Positions 1 through 10,446 of a stretch of DNA of 64,000 nucleotides are shown one piece after another. The first letter of the stretch is position 1, and each line of letters begins with the position of its first letter. The notes beneath the pieces are model-generated. The model was not told where the DNA came from. It worked only from the letters and a program-made list of their open reading frames with translations, and ran no database searches. The translations under genes were made by a program, and so were the position numbers. Origin of the DNA: Chelydra serpentina (lineage: Eukaryota; Chordata; Testudines; Chelydridae); contig JBAIAC010000001.1 of the NCBI GenBank assembly GCA_037349315.1, positions 32,736,001-32,800,000 on the forward strand, read 5' to 3'.

Positions 1-120
1 CTGTAAGCAGTTTGGGGCAGGGACTGTCTTTTTATTATATGGAGCACAGTGACTAGCACAAGGGGGCCCTGATACCTACTCTGGCCCCTAGGCACTACCA
101 TAATAGAATGAATAATATCA
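1..120 (+). repeat. Copy of a short dispersed family (GGGGCAGGGACTGTC type)
   Basis: The opening bases carry a GGGGCAGGGACTGTCTTTTT motif followed by text resembling a cell-wide interspersed repeat: an 'agcacagtgactagcacaa' stretch and a 'cctaggcactacc' stretch. Related copies in either orientation occur near 385-500, 1405-1570, 17205-17290, 19605-19690, 21595-21740, 37541-37620 and 44883-45005. I recognise it as a family by recurrence inside the window but do not know its class. It may be the tail of an old SINE or LINE. Confidence 0.5.
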
Positions 121-1404
121 TCCACATTGTATGCTAACTGTACAAACAACCTAATGCGAAATTGGAGTTGAGCTAATTAGCCAGAGGAAGTGGGAAATAA
201 AGCTGATGAATCCAGTTTTGCATTTCCCAGTATATGCCCGAGTTCAAAGTCTCACTCTTATCCTTGAGAGAACAAGCAACATCTGACAGATGTCAGTCCC
301 TTTGCTCAAGACGGGAAGGCACTCCCGTAATACGGTGATGAGTGCAGTGTAGATAAGCAGCTATATAGAAGAGAAACATTGCTATATCCCACAATGGGTG
401 CTGGGTGCTTTACAGAATGAATACAAAGGCATGGCCTTTGCTCTGAGGAGCTTACACTGCAATTTTTAGATGAAGGCGAGTAACAAACAGTAATGGGGGA
501 TGGGAGAAGAAGGACAAAGTTTACAGTTAAAGGGATCAGTGATAAGCTAGTCACAGAGCCACAGAGAACCAAAAGACCTTTCCGGTGTGTTTTTGCTGAT
601 TTCTTTTACCATATGCAGTGATAATGGGAGACCCAGATTCTATTCTGAGCTCTGACTTCTCACTACTCGCTACGGTGCTGAAGGGAGTTTTGGAGCCAGT
701 CCCATCCTCCCTGACCAGAGATTGGCTGCAACATGCCATGGAGGAACTTACTGTATGGGCTACAGAGGACCTAGATGGGGAAGGAAGTTAAAGGGTTTTT
801 TTCTTACTCTTTTTTTTTAATTAGAAGGTTCTTGTGACGGCCGGACTTCCTGCTACATGAAACCCTGGCCTGATCTTGAATAGCCCTATATGTTTTTTGT
901 TTAATAGGTTTTCACGATGAGTTTAATTAAAAACCCAAACAAATCACACAAGAGCCCACTTCTCTTCCAGTTCCTTTTCCAATTTCCTTTGTGGCATTGC
1001 TTGGATACTGTGTGTGGTAAAGAAATAACCACAAAAAAGAAATAAAATGACCTCTTCCCGAGTCATCTGTTCACCCACTGGTTACCTGGCAAAGTCATGA
1101 TCGGTCCTATCTCACTATCATGTTGGTATTCTAGACACATAATTTGATTACTTGCAAATTAGGAAAGAGCTGGACACAGTGGTTATGAAAAAGCAAAAGC
1201 AGTGTCTGAGCTTTTTAATTACTCTGACATATTTCACAGTCTGTGAAGTTCTTTAGCATTGTTTATATACAAAGCTTTTTCACTAGGGTTAACTCCAAAC
1301 ATCATTATTAATTGCATTGACTATGATAGAGCCCTGGGGCTGACAGAGGATGGAGTCTCATTTTGCTGCACACTGTACAAACATATACTTTAGTATTATT
1401 TTTC
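121..1404. other. Non-coding stretch, mostly without recognisable features
   Basis: No convincing gene. The short ORFs here lack family similarity and codon structure. A degraded copy of the dispersed family seen at position 1 is visible around 385-500 ('gctgggtgctttacagaatg'). The rest is AT-rich unique-looking sequence, either intergenic or part of KCNK17 intron 1. Confidence 0.5.
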
Positions 1405-1570
1405 ATCCTGTTTATTATGGTTGTGCCTTGTAACCGACCAAGATTGGGGCTCCATTGTGCTAGGCGCTGTACAAACAGAGTAGTAGACAGTCCTGCTCTG
1501 ATGAGCTTAGTCTAAATAGACAAGGCAGACACAGGGTGGGAGGGAAAGGTAACATACAAGCAGAGTGAGC
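1405..1570 (-). repeat. Copy of the short dispersed family, opposite orientation
   Basis: The text 'aagattggggctccattgtg', 'ctaggcgctgtacaaac' and 'gacagtcctgctctgatgag' is the reverse-complement form of the family seen at 1-120. It continues to a purine-rich tail near 1570. Class unknown. Confidence 0.5.
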
Positions 1571-2329
1571 AATGCAATGTGGTGGTTGCAAATGTCATGT
1601 TAGTTCAGTGTTATTGGTTTTTTAATTTTGTTATGTATATCGTTCAGTGGAATGAGGGGAGGAGCTAGATGGAAGGACAAAGGAAGGGAGGGGCAGGAAG
1701 GGTTGGAGCAAACAGTCAAAGCGCACAGGGGCAAGAACGTTCAGAAGCAGTCTGATGGCAGCCATTTAGTTTCATAAATTAGGTAGTGTTGGTGTTGGAT
1801 TGACAGCCCTTGAGGCTAACGTTTATTACATATCCCCAGAACAGGTACAGCTTGGACCACAGCAGAGCAGGCTTTGCTCACATGCTACTCCCTTCCAAAG
1901 TGTCTCTCTGTACCCTGGAGAGACCACCTCTCAGGGGGAGAAACAAGTGCAGTGTCCTTGGTCTGTTTAATCCTTGGCCATACTTCTGAGACTGTAAGCA
2001 AAGGTGCTGTGTGTGATGTGGACACCTGGTCACAAGGAACTGGACTGAGAGCAGCAGCTCAGGTTGCACAAACCACCAATCAGCCAATAAATATTAACAA
2101 CTTTGGTTGATGGATTCAGACAGATGGCCTAGATGAGAGAGGCTCTATGATCAGGAGAGGATGGCTTAGGTGGCTAAGCCTGGTGTTATATAAACTATTA
2201 TTTGCTTTCCGGTCCCCTTGATTGTTTTCATTCTGTTGAAAGTGTATTCACCACCTTTTTCAATCGCGTCAGCTCCTTTTCTCCCTTCTTCTGCACTACA
2301 TGTCTCGGCACTGTGTCCAGTTCTAGTGT

Positions 2330-2690
2330 CCGCAATACAAGAAGAATGTTGATAAATTGGAGAGGTTCAGAGAAGAACCGCAAGAATGATTAAAGAATTA
2401 GAAACCATTCAGTGATAGACTGAAGGCGCTCAACCTATTTAGCTTAACAGAAAGAAGGTTAAGGGGTGAGTTGATTGCAGTCTATAAGTACCTCCATAGG
2501 GAAAATATTTAATAATGGTCTCTTCAGTCTAGCAGAGAAAGGTGTAACGTGATCTAATGGCTGGAAATTGAAGCTAGACAAATTCAGACTGGAAATAAGT
2601 TGTAAATTTTTAACACTCAGAGTAATTAACCATTGAACCAATTTACCAAGGGTCATGCCCCCTTTAGGCTTAGTCATAGCTGGGGGGGGG
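2330..2690 (+). repeat. 3'-terminal fragment of an old CR1/L3-type LINE
   Basis: Conceptual translation across several frames gives remnants of the C-terminal tail typical of CR1/L3 ORF2 proteins, with an ACCGCAAGAATGATTAAAGA stretch followed by AGAAAGAAGGTTAAGGGGTG. That order matches the 'RATKMI...LEKRRLRGD' region found intact in the CR1 at 25.3 kb. Several stops and frame changes make it non-coding. It is truncated at both ends. Confidence 0.55.
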
Positions 2691-2752
2691 GGGCTAACGG
2701 GTTAGGGTACCATGATTATACAGAACTGGATATGATCACGTAATTCTCTATT

Positions 2753-3878
2753 AAGCCAGGTCTACGCTGGAAACCTTTGCAGGTGTAGTAATGTTAATTA
2801 GGGGTGAGATTTGATTTTTGGGTTTTTTTTTGCAATATTTCTATCCAGTGAAATCAGTTAACTATGAAACCTGGGGCCTGTGCACTATGAAAAGTGGGGG
2901 GGCCCCACCTTCCTTAAAGAGCCCCTACCCCACATAGAGCCCAGAATGTCCCTCCCAGCCCACCCCACACATACCCCCACCCTGTACACAGACCTTTGAA
3001 TGCCCCTCCCGCCACACATATACCCGAGCAACCCTCCACCAGCCCCCCACTTATCCGGACAGCCCCGCCCTGCGTCCCAGCAGCCCTGACTCACATCCCG
3101 CTCACCAGCCCCCAGCACCTCAGTTGCAGTGGCCATAGTCCCCCAATATCCCCAACTCGCCTCCACCATCCTGGTCCCCAACCCTACCATCCTCAACACT
3201 CCCCTTCCCCCCTCACAGACACTACAACTCACCCCACCACCACCAACATGCCACACTGACCCCCAACATCCCGGCCCCCAATCCCACTGGATTCCAACAT
3301 CCTCCATTCATCCCTAACCCCTCATCCCACAGCCCCTCATAACTCCCCACTCACCCTATAGCCCATTGACCGCCCACCCCCTGGCTCAGCGCTCCCCTCC
3401 CCTCCCAGGCTAGGGCAGCTCCTCCTGATCTCTGCTTGCTCTCATCCCCCGCCCTGCACTCACGTGGCCCCGCAGCGCTCCGGGAGTTAGGCACAGCCAC
3501 CCCCTGTCATGAGAGAGGGGCAGCTGGGCCAAACTTGATTGAGTAGCATTACGACCTGCTGCATGGGGCTGCAGCCCCGCTCAGGTTTGTTTTTTGGGGG
3601 GGGGGGGTTCCGGTGGATGGGCCCTCCCCTGCCCCTGAGACGGGGACTCTGCAAATTGGTTAATCCAGGTCTGGTCAAAAGCCCTTGTGTAGACACAGTT
3701 CTACTGGCATAACAATGCTTTTTCGTTCAGGGGACTGGTTTAAACTATACCTGCAAAATCACATATTATTATTTTTTTTGCCGGTATGACCAGCGTCTGC
3801 ACTAGGAGGGTTTGCTGCTATAGCTACATCCATATAGCCACACTGGCAAACATTTTCTAGTGTAGACTAGTCCTAATG
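2753..3878. mobile_element. Possible MITE with a C-rich interior
   Basis: The left edge contains 'ccaggtctacgctgg' and the right edge 'tagtgtagactag', which are imperfect inverted ends of the GGTCTACACT class seen repeatedly in this window. Between them is the C-rich tract at 2885-3480. No clear TSD was identified, so the boundaries and single-element status are uncertain. Confidence 0.35.
2885..3480. repeat. Pyrimidine-rich, C-rich low-complexity tract
   Basis: The + strand is dominated by C with short CCCCA/CCACC words for about 600 bp. This strong strand asymmetry creates long but meaningless ORFs on both strands (Gly/Trp-rich on one, Pro/His-rich on the other). No period was established. 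It may be an expanded low-complexity interior of a transposon. Confidence 0.6.
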
Positions 3879-4714
3879 TACGCTGTTACAGGTGTGGGAA
3901 GGAAGCTACTAGGAAAGTCAATTAATCAGGTCTTGGTTTCTTCAGTGGTACTAATTTGAGGCAGCAGCTGTTTTCTACCCAATTTCTAATCCATCCCACA
4001 TCTTCTCTACTTTAGTTAGAATTCAAATGCAGGGCCTCCTCCAGCCAAGAACTGGGGTTGTGTGCCAATAAATAACAGTGGTGTGACCTATAGAGCTTTT
4101 TTTGTTTTGAAGCTAATTAACCTTTGTCTTCCTAATCTGAGAAGAGAGTGAGCCTTATAAATGTCATCTTATTGCTCCTGTTATCCTGTAAGAACTGTGC
4201 AATTGTACATATTAATCTTAAGAATTTCCAGTATATAGCAGAGAGAAACTCATTTAAACTTTCATTAATCCCTTATCAGAGGTCCTGTGCCTTTGAAATG
4301 CCTCTCTCCCACACTGATAGTTGGGCAAAGAATGGGAGTTTCTGAGACCAGGTAAACAGTCACCATAGTCTCGGTTTTCTGGACAAGCTGGTTTCATGTG
4401 AATGTGTGAAAGCCAACCAAACAAACTTGGAAGTGAGATTTCCCCCTCTCCGATCCAGTCCTTATACTCATTCTTTTTGCCTTTCCTGAGGACCCCGCTG
4501 AGACACACTCAGTTTTACAGGGAGAAGCAAGACTTCATCTTGAAATAGCACTGTGACATAGCACTGGCTAAAATGCCACGATCAGAAAGCACAGGATACT
4601 AAAACTGACCAGTGTTTGGGTTTATTGAGGGACGTTACACGTCATCTTCCACAGTACTTCCATCTCCCACCATGTGCAGGCGGATGATTGTCCTTTTCTG
4701 GAAATGTGGATGAA

Positions 4715-4823
4715 GGACTGTTAAGGTGTAGTCCAGTGGAAAGGGTGCTGGCATGGGAGTTAGGAGACCTACTCCTGGTTCTTCCAGTGACCGGCTGTGT
4801 GATCTCAGGAAAGTCATTTTTGC
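4715..4823 (+). repeat. 5' half of a MIR-like SINE
   Basis: The words 'agtccagtggaaagggtgct', 'gagttaggagacct' and 'tgtgtgatctcaggaaagtc' are in the order expected for a MIR-type (CORE-SINE) element. The match stops just before the Harbinger MITE that begins at 4827. Confidence 0.55.
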
Positions 4824-4826
4824 TCA

Positions 4827-5595
4827 GGCCTTGGCTACACTTGCAGCTGTACAGCGCTGTTAGTTAAACCCGTGTTCGTACAGCTGAGTAGGGAAAGCGC
4901 TGCAGCCTGTCCACACTGGCAGCCGCCAGCGCAGTAACTACCACTGACGTGGCTACATTTGCGGCACTTGCAGCTGTATTGGGAGCGGTGCATTATGGGC
5001 ATTCAGGTAGCTGCAACGTGCTTTTCAAATGGGGGGGGTGAGGGGGACTTTGACAGGAAGCGTTTTTGGAGACAGAGTGGGTTTTTGAAATCTCCACAGA
5101 GTGTCAGCTCATTATTTCCACACCTCCACATCCCCTGCCTCTCTCTCAATCACTGAAAGCAAACAGCAGGGGCTTTGTTTGTTTTTAAAGAGCAGATAAA
5201 AGAGAGGAAACGGAGCCTTCCCCCTGCCCCCCCCCCCCCCACACGCCTTCTCTGTCCAAGGCAACTTTGCTGCCGGCATTCCTAACGGAGCCCCTCCCCT
5301 CTTCCCCCCCCCCTGCCTGCAAACAGTAGCTGTGGTTGTAAAGCTGTGTTTGTAGCAGCTCCAGGGAGCTCTGAACTCCAACCCGGAAGTGCCGTTTCAA
5401 AACAAAACAGCTTCCGGAGATCAGTAACTGCGTTGTTCCTCGGCTACACTGAAAGACCAACGTTCCACCCACTTCGCAACAGCTGTTATTCCTCTCGGGG
5501 AGGTGGAGTACGTGCCTTGCAAGTGTAGCCAGTTAATGAGTTACAGCGCTGCCGGCAGTTTTATTGCGTTGTAACTTGTAAGTGTAGCCAAGGCC
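4827..5595 (-). mobile_element. Non-autonomous PIF/Harbinger MITE (copy A, 769 bp)
   Basis: The ends are GGCCTTGGCTACACTT and its inverse, flanked by the 3-bp TSD TCA (4824-4826 and 5596-5598). About 150-190 bp at each end match the ends of the autonomous transposon at 5626-9736 in the opposite orientation. The interior is instead shared with copy C at 52540-53220, for example 'ggctttgtttgtttttaaag'. Short tail-to-tail ORFs here are shadows. The 3-bp TSD is typical of PIF/Harbinger. Confidence 0.85.
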
Positions 5596-6028
5596 TCAGA
5601 TCCTCAAAGGTATTTAGGTTCCTCAGGCCTTGGCTACACTCACGAGTTACAGCGCAATAAAACTGCCTGCAGCACTGCAACTCACTAACTGGCTACACTC
5701 GCAAGGCACGTGCAGCGCTGCATCTCCTCAGGTACAGCGCTGCATGTACTCCACCTCCCCGAGAGGAATAACGTTTGTTGCACTGCTGCTGGTGCGCTGC
5801 GGCTACAGTGTGGTCACCCAATGCGCTGTTATTGGCCTCCAGAAGTATTCGGAAGTATCCCACAACGCCTGTTCTAGCCACTCTGGTCATCAATTAGCAC
5901 TCTACTGCCCTGGCCTCAGGTGACCAACCGCCACTCCGACCCTTTAAATTCCTTTGGAATTTTAAATATCCCCTTCCTGTTTGCTCAGCCAGGCGTGGAG
6001 TGCTCTCAGCGCATCTTTCCAGGTAACC

Positions 6029-6591
6029 ATGCCTCCACGTGCGAGACGAGCCCCAGTATGGAGCAATGGCGAGCTGCTGGACCTCATCGCTGTTTGGGGG
6101 GAGGAAGCTGTCCAGTCCCAGCTGCGATCCAGCCGGAGGAATTTCGATACTTTCGGCCAGATATCAAGGGCCATGATTGAAAGGGGCCATGACCGGGACG
6201 CAATGCAGTGCAGGAATAAAAGTAAAGGAGCTGCGGAGTGCGTACCGCAAAGCCCGCGAGGCAAACAAGCGCTCGGGTGCTCCCCCCAAAACCTGCCGAT
6301 TCTACAAAGAGCTGGATGCAATACTTGGGGTTGACCCCACTACTCTTCCGAGCACCACCGTGGACACGGGAGAGCGGGAGGAGGAGGAGGAGGAGGGAGA
6401 GGTGGAGGAGGAGGAGGAGGGAGAGAAGGAGGAGGGGGTTGAAGAAAACAGAAGCGAGGGTGCTGTGGCTGGGGGAGACACCCCTGACTTCCTGGGTGCA
6501 TGCAGCCAGGAGCTCTTCTCGAGCCAGGAGGAAGGGAGCCAGTCGCAGCACCCAGTACGCGCTGGGAGAGAAAGAGAAGAACAGGTTCGCG
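6029..6591 (+). pseudogene. Harbinger Myb/SANT-like DNA-binding protein, exon 1 (frameshifted)
   Basis: From the ATG at 6029 the frame reads a basic start followed by a Trp-bearing helical region (VWSNGELLDLIAVWGEE) and a second Trp/Phe-poor helix ending QCRN. This is the trihelix/Myb-SANT fold used by Harbinger accessory proteins. Within a four-A run at 6218-6221 the frame shifts. It continues one frame over with KVKELRSAYRKAREANKRSG, then an FYKELDAILG motif and a long Glu-rich acidic linker (about 6378-6450). The exon appears to end at 6591 before GTAAGC. The split codon joins in frame to an acceptor at 7262. A one-base homopolymer error in the assembly would look the same as a real mutation. 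Confidence 0.75.
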
Positions 6592-7262
6592 GTAAGCAGC
6601 TTTTATTTTCGGGAAGGAGTTTTTTCGGTGTGGGGTCCTTGGGCGAGGAGGGTTTGGGCTGCATGCATGCCTAGATGCGGAAGAGCGCATTGATGTGGTC
6701 TATCACATCGGAGAAATCGGCCACTGTAATCTCTTTGAAAGTCTCAGCCAGGACGTGGGCAATGTGCTTGCGCAGGTTCATTGGGAGAGCCGCCGTGGTC
6801 CTTGTCCCAGTCAGGGTAACGTGTCCGCGCCACTGTGCCGCGAGGGGCGGGGGGACCATTGCTGCACACAGGCAAGCTGCATATGGGCCAGGGCGGAAGC
6901 TGCATTGCAGTAGAAGATCCTCCCTTGCTTCCCCGGACACCCTCAGCAGCGAGATATCTTCCAGGACGAACTCCTGCGGAAAATGTGGGGATAGTGTTCA
7001 GTGTAGGTTCCCCCTGCAGCTGTTGGCTCTCCCCAAGGCACAGAAACCCATCGGACAGTACATCCACGAAACAATCAGTCCCCCTTTACCCTGTGTTTAC
7101 TCACCATTTTGGGGCTCCCGTGGGTTCTGTGCGCTCTGTTTGGGACGGGAAAATTGTGCTGTTTTGGAGACTGTGTGTGCCCTCCTTAAGTGTGGGGGAA
7201 TCATTGCTCTGTCTGGCATAAAACAATGATGCCTCTGTTAAATGTTGCATTTTGCCTTCCAG

Positions 7263-7830
7263 ATGCAACCTTGAGATCTCCGCCATCCTTCTTATCAATG
7301 GCTGAGAGACTACAAAGGCTCAGGAAGAGGCCCAGAAGAACGAAAGAAGACATGCTGCAGGAAGTTATGAAACAGTCTCTTAAAGAGAATCAAAAGGCTC
7401 GGGAGTGGAGGGAGAGTGAAAGCAGGCTCCGCCAGGAAAACGCAGCGCAGCGGCAGCAAAGTATGCAGCTCCGGCACAAAAGCACAAAGGAGCTGATTAG
7501 CATCATGGCGCGCCAAGCGGACTCTATCCAGGCGCTCGTCGCCATGCAGGCGGAGCAGTACCGCACCCGCCCCCCCTGCAGCCAGTGTCCCAAAACACTT
7601 GTGCCCCCATGTCACCACCTGCCCACTTCACCCAACATACTGGTTCTTATCGCCCACAGCAGATGCCCCCAACACCTGTAGCTTCACCAGACAGCCCTGG
7701 AAACTATGACCCTTACCCACTGCACTCAACTCCCATCCCGAATTATAGACATCCTGAGGTCCAGCACTCACTGCACAGCACTCCAGACAGGAAGCCCGAT
7801 TATGAAAGCAGGACATACCATACCCTGTGA
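7263..7830 (+). pseudogene. Harbinger Myb/SANT-like protein, exon 2 (frameshifted)
   Basis: The acceptor TTTTGCCTTCCAG precedes 7263, and the intron from 6592 (GTAAGC) gives matching phase. The exon encodes a Lys/Arg/Glu/Gln-rich amphipathic region (EMKQSLKEN-like, then RQENAAQRQQSMQLRHKS), probably a coiled coil for dimerisation or transposase contact. The frame changes at the C-run 7570-7576. The Pro/His/Tyr-rich C-terminus then reads in another frame to a stop at 7828-7830. This is the second homopolymer frameshift in this gene. Without those two events exon 1 plus exon 2 would form one protein. Confidence 0.7.
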
Positions 7831-7918
7831 TTGAACCCTTCCCCACACCACCCACCACCCCCTTGCCCTTTCTGTCTCACAAGCAGTTGTTTCTTTTTAA
7901 TACATGTATTTTCTCTGT

Positions 7919-7924
7919 AATAAA
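7919..7924 (+). terminator. AATAAA poly(A) signal of the Myb/SANT gene
   Basis: A canonical AATAAA lies about 90 bp after the Myb gene stop, in the right place to end the + strand transcript. Confidence 0.7.
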
Positions 7925-7950
7925 CGGATTCTTTAGATGTGCAAACAATC

Positions 7951-7956
7951 TTTATT
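7951..7956 (-). terminator. AATAAA poly(A) signal of the transposase gene
   Basis: TTTATT on the + strand is AATAAA on the - strand, about 145 bp after the transposase stop. It is only 27 bp from the oppositely oriented signal at 7919, so the two transcripts would overlap at their 3' ends. Confidence 0.65.
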
Positions 7957-8100
7957 ATTGCATAAGGAAAAAAGATACCTTAGCCCAGTAAAGAAACAGG
8001 CAACGCAAGTGAGCTGAGCAAACACAAATCAGCTTAGCAAAGACAGATAACTGATAACATTGGAACCACTTCACTTCAGGGTCGTGCAGGGAAGCACACA

Positions 8101-9354
8101 TTACTGGTGGTTGTCAGCCTCAAATTTCTCCCTCAAGGCATCCCTAATCCTTGCAGCCCCACGCTGGGCCCCTCTAATACCCCTGCTCTCTGGCTGTGCA
8201 AATTCAGCCTCCAGGTGTTGAACCTCTGAGGTCCACGCCTGAGTGAACATTTCACCCTTCCCTTCACAAATATTATGGAGGGTACAGCACGCGGATATAA
8301 CCGCGGGGATGCTGTGTTCAGCCAAGTCCAGCTTCCCATATAGAGATCGCCAGCGGCCCTTCAAACGGCCAAAAGCACACTCCACAGTCATTCTGCACCT
8401 GCTCAGCCTGTAGTTGAACCGTTCCTTGCTGGTGTCAAGGCTCCCTGTGTAGGGTTTCATGAGCCACGGCATTAAAGGGTACGCGGGGTCTCCAAGGATC
8501 ACAGTGGGCATTTCAATTTCCCCTACCGTGATCTTCCGGTCTGGGAAAAAAGTCCCGGACTGCATCTTCCGGAACAGGGCAGTGTTCCGAAAGATGCGTG
8601 CATCATGCACCTTTCCGGGCCAGCCTGCGTTGATGTCAATGAAACGCCCACGGTGATCCACAAGCGCCTGGAGAACCATGGAGAAATACCCCTTCTGATT
8701 AATGTACTCGGATGCTAGGTGGGGTGGTGCCAGAATAGGAATATGCGTCCCATCTATAGCCCCTCCGCAGTTAGGGAAACCCATTTGTTCAAAGCCAGCC
8801 ACAATGTCATGCACGTTACCCGGAGTCACGGTTCTTCTGAGCAGGATGCGATTAATGGCCTTGCAAACTTGCATCAGCACGATCCCAACGGTCGACTTTC
8901 CCACTCCAAACTGGTTCGCTACTGATCGATAGCAGTCCGGAGTTGCGAGCTTCCAGATTGCAATAGCCACCCGCTTCTCCACCGTCAGGGCAGCTCTCAA
9001 TCTCGTGTCCTTGTGCCGCAGGGCGGGGGCGAGCTCCTCACACAGTCCCATGAAAGTAGCTTTTCTCATTCGAAAGTTCTGCACCCACTGCTCGTCATCC
9101 CAGACTTGCATGACAATGTGATCCCACCACTCTGTGCTGGTTTCCCGAGCCCAAAAGCGGCGTTCCACGGTGCATAGCATGTCCGTGAATGCCACAAGCA
9201 AGTTAGTGTCGTACGCGTTTTGCGTGACAATTTCATCGTCATCGTCATCGCCGGACTCCTCGCTGTCACTGTGGATCTTAAGGAACAGCTCGACTGCCAA
9301 ACGTGACGTGCTGGCGAGACTCGTCAGTATTTTGCTCACCAGGTCGGGATCCAT
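8101..9354 (-). CDS. PIF/Harbinger DDE transposase (HARBI1-like), intact 417 aa
   Basis: The frame is open from the ATG at 9354 to the stop at 8101. It encodes a DDE_Tnp_4-type nuclease that would cut and paste the surrounding transposon at its terminal repeats in the nucleus. There is an acidic N-terminus (DDDDDE near residues 36-41) and a helix-turn-helix-like segment around 125-170 (ALTVEKRVAIAIWKLA, then YRSVANQFGVGKSTVG). Catalytic signatures follow: IDGTHI (Asp201), GDPAYPL (Asp289) and VECAFGRLKGRW (Glu325). HDARIF (about 250-255) is another conserved family block. At 417 residues it is longer than domesticated vertebrate HARBI1 (about 350), mainly through the N-terminus. The ATG lies about 380 bp inside the right terminal repeat. 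No stop, frameshift or lost catalytic residue is visible, so recent activity is plausible. It is a transposon gene, not a host gene. Confidence 0.93.
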   Translation of the reverse strand: MDPDLVSKILTSLASTSRLAVELFLKIHSDSEESGDDDDDEIVTQNAYDTNLLVAFTDMLCTVERRFWARETSTEWWDHIVMQVWDDEQWVQNFRMRKATFMGLCEELAPALRHKDTRLRAALTVEKRVAIAIWKLATPDCYRSVANQFGVGKSTVGIVLMQVCKAINRILLRRTVTPGNVHDIVAGFEQMGFPNCGGAIDGTHIPILAPPHLASEYINQKGYFSMVLQALVDHRGRFIDINAGWPGKVHDARIFRNTALFRKMQSGTFFPDRKITVGEIEMPTVILGDPAYPLMPWLMKPYTGSLDTSKERFNYRLSRCRMTVECAFGRLKGRWRSLYGKLDLAEHSIPAVISACCTLHNICEGKGEMFTQAWTSEVQHLEAEFAQPESRGIRGAQRGAARIRDALREKFEADNHQ

Positions 9355-9929
9355 TTTCCCGCTGACCGAAACGGAGCACAGATCACGCTACAAAGAAACC
9401 GTTGAAAGATGGCGCAAATTGTGGCCGGAAATACAGGGATTGCTGGGATGCGAAGCGGTGCATCACGGGGCGTTGGGACAGGACCCAGAATGCACCATAC
9501 CCCACGCCCCCTTCCCACAGCCCACGGCGCCAGAATTGGAAGAGGTGTTCTGTGGGATACCCGCCCATAATGCACCTCTCCCCAAACCGCTGCAAGTGCC
9601 GCAAATGTAGCCACGTCAGTGGTAGTTACTGCGCTGGCGGCTGCCAGTGTGGACAGGCTGCAGCGCATTCCCTACTCAGCTGTACGAACACGGGTTTAAC
9701 TAACAGCGCTGTACATCTGCAAGTGTAGCCAAGGCCTCAGTGGAAGTTAGTGAGAATCCCTGTCCCTCATTCCCCCGTCTCTCCCCAGGACTAGAGAAAA
9801 GGTGGATTTGAATGAAGAAGAAACTACTCCCGATTATCAGTTGTTTATACAAAGTGCTTTGTCCCTTCCTGCTACTGTTAAAGAGGGAAGTAGAAGCTCA
9901 GGTTCCTGATAAGGTCATGCTTGTAAGGA

Positions 9930-10130
9930 AGGCAGCATCTCAGCTTAGTCGTACCCGCATGAACAAACTCTGGTCTTGCATTCTAGATTCCTTTTTGGAA
10001 GACATGCTTTAGTCAAACACAAGTTACTGGGCTCGCTGCTGGGGTAACTGGGTAAAATTCTGTGTCCTGTGATGCACAGGAGGTCAGACTAGATGAGCCA
10101 ACTTCTTGCCTTAAACTATGAATTTATGAA
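9930..10130 (+). repeat. 3' end of a CR1/L3-type LINE
   Basis: The text 'ctttttggaagacatgcttt', 'gtaactgggtaaaattctgt' and 'aggaggtcagactagatgag' is the conserved 3' segment of the CR1/L3 family. A related copy is at 36628-36730. There is no coding capacity. Confidence 0.65.
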
Positions 10131-10446
10131 AAAGGGAGATCATTATATGTACTCTCCTTTGTATCACATTTTGAGGTGTACAGATGAAGAGCCCTAGGTG
10201 ACAACGAAGTAATTCTGGCTTTGGGAGCGAACTTAAGGGCTCAGAGAGAGGGAAAACAGAATCCAAGATGCAGTGTAAAGACTCTTTGCAGTTCTCAGCA
10301 ATAGGAAGTTGTGGTGAAGCTGGAAACTGATGGTTGAGGCGCACACAAATGACAAGAGAGACTAAGGGGTGAGCTGTAGAGTTGGCTGTTGCCGTGTGCT
10401 CAGAAATGATAACCTAGGCTGAAATTAGTACTAAGAAATACAGAGG

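Larger units (their letters stand above)
5626..9736. mobile_element. Two-gene PIF/Harbinger DNA transposon, full length
   Basis: The element is 4111 bp with terminal inverted repeats GGCCTTGGCTACACT and a perfect TCA TSD (5623-5625 and 9737-9739). It holds two convergent genes: a + strand Myb/SANT-like gene (6029-7830, one intron) and a - strand DDE transposase (8101-9354). Facing poly(A) signals lie between them. This is the classical Harbinger arrangement, in which the Myb-like protein assists transposase nuclear entry and DNA binding. The transposase frame is open throughout and the Myb gene has two frameshifts. It is a plausible source for MITE copies A and C. Confidence 0.92.

Noticed and set aside
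2885..3317. 140-codon Gly/Trp-rich ORF and Pro-rich ORFs
   Set aside because: Produced by a C-rich low-complexity tract; no conservation expected.
6084..6690. Minus-strand Leu/Ser/Pro-rich ORFs opposite the Myb/SANT gene
   Set aside because: They are the antisense of the Glu-rich acidic linker (GAG runs give CTC runs) and have no start or family support.
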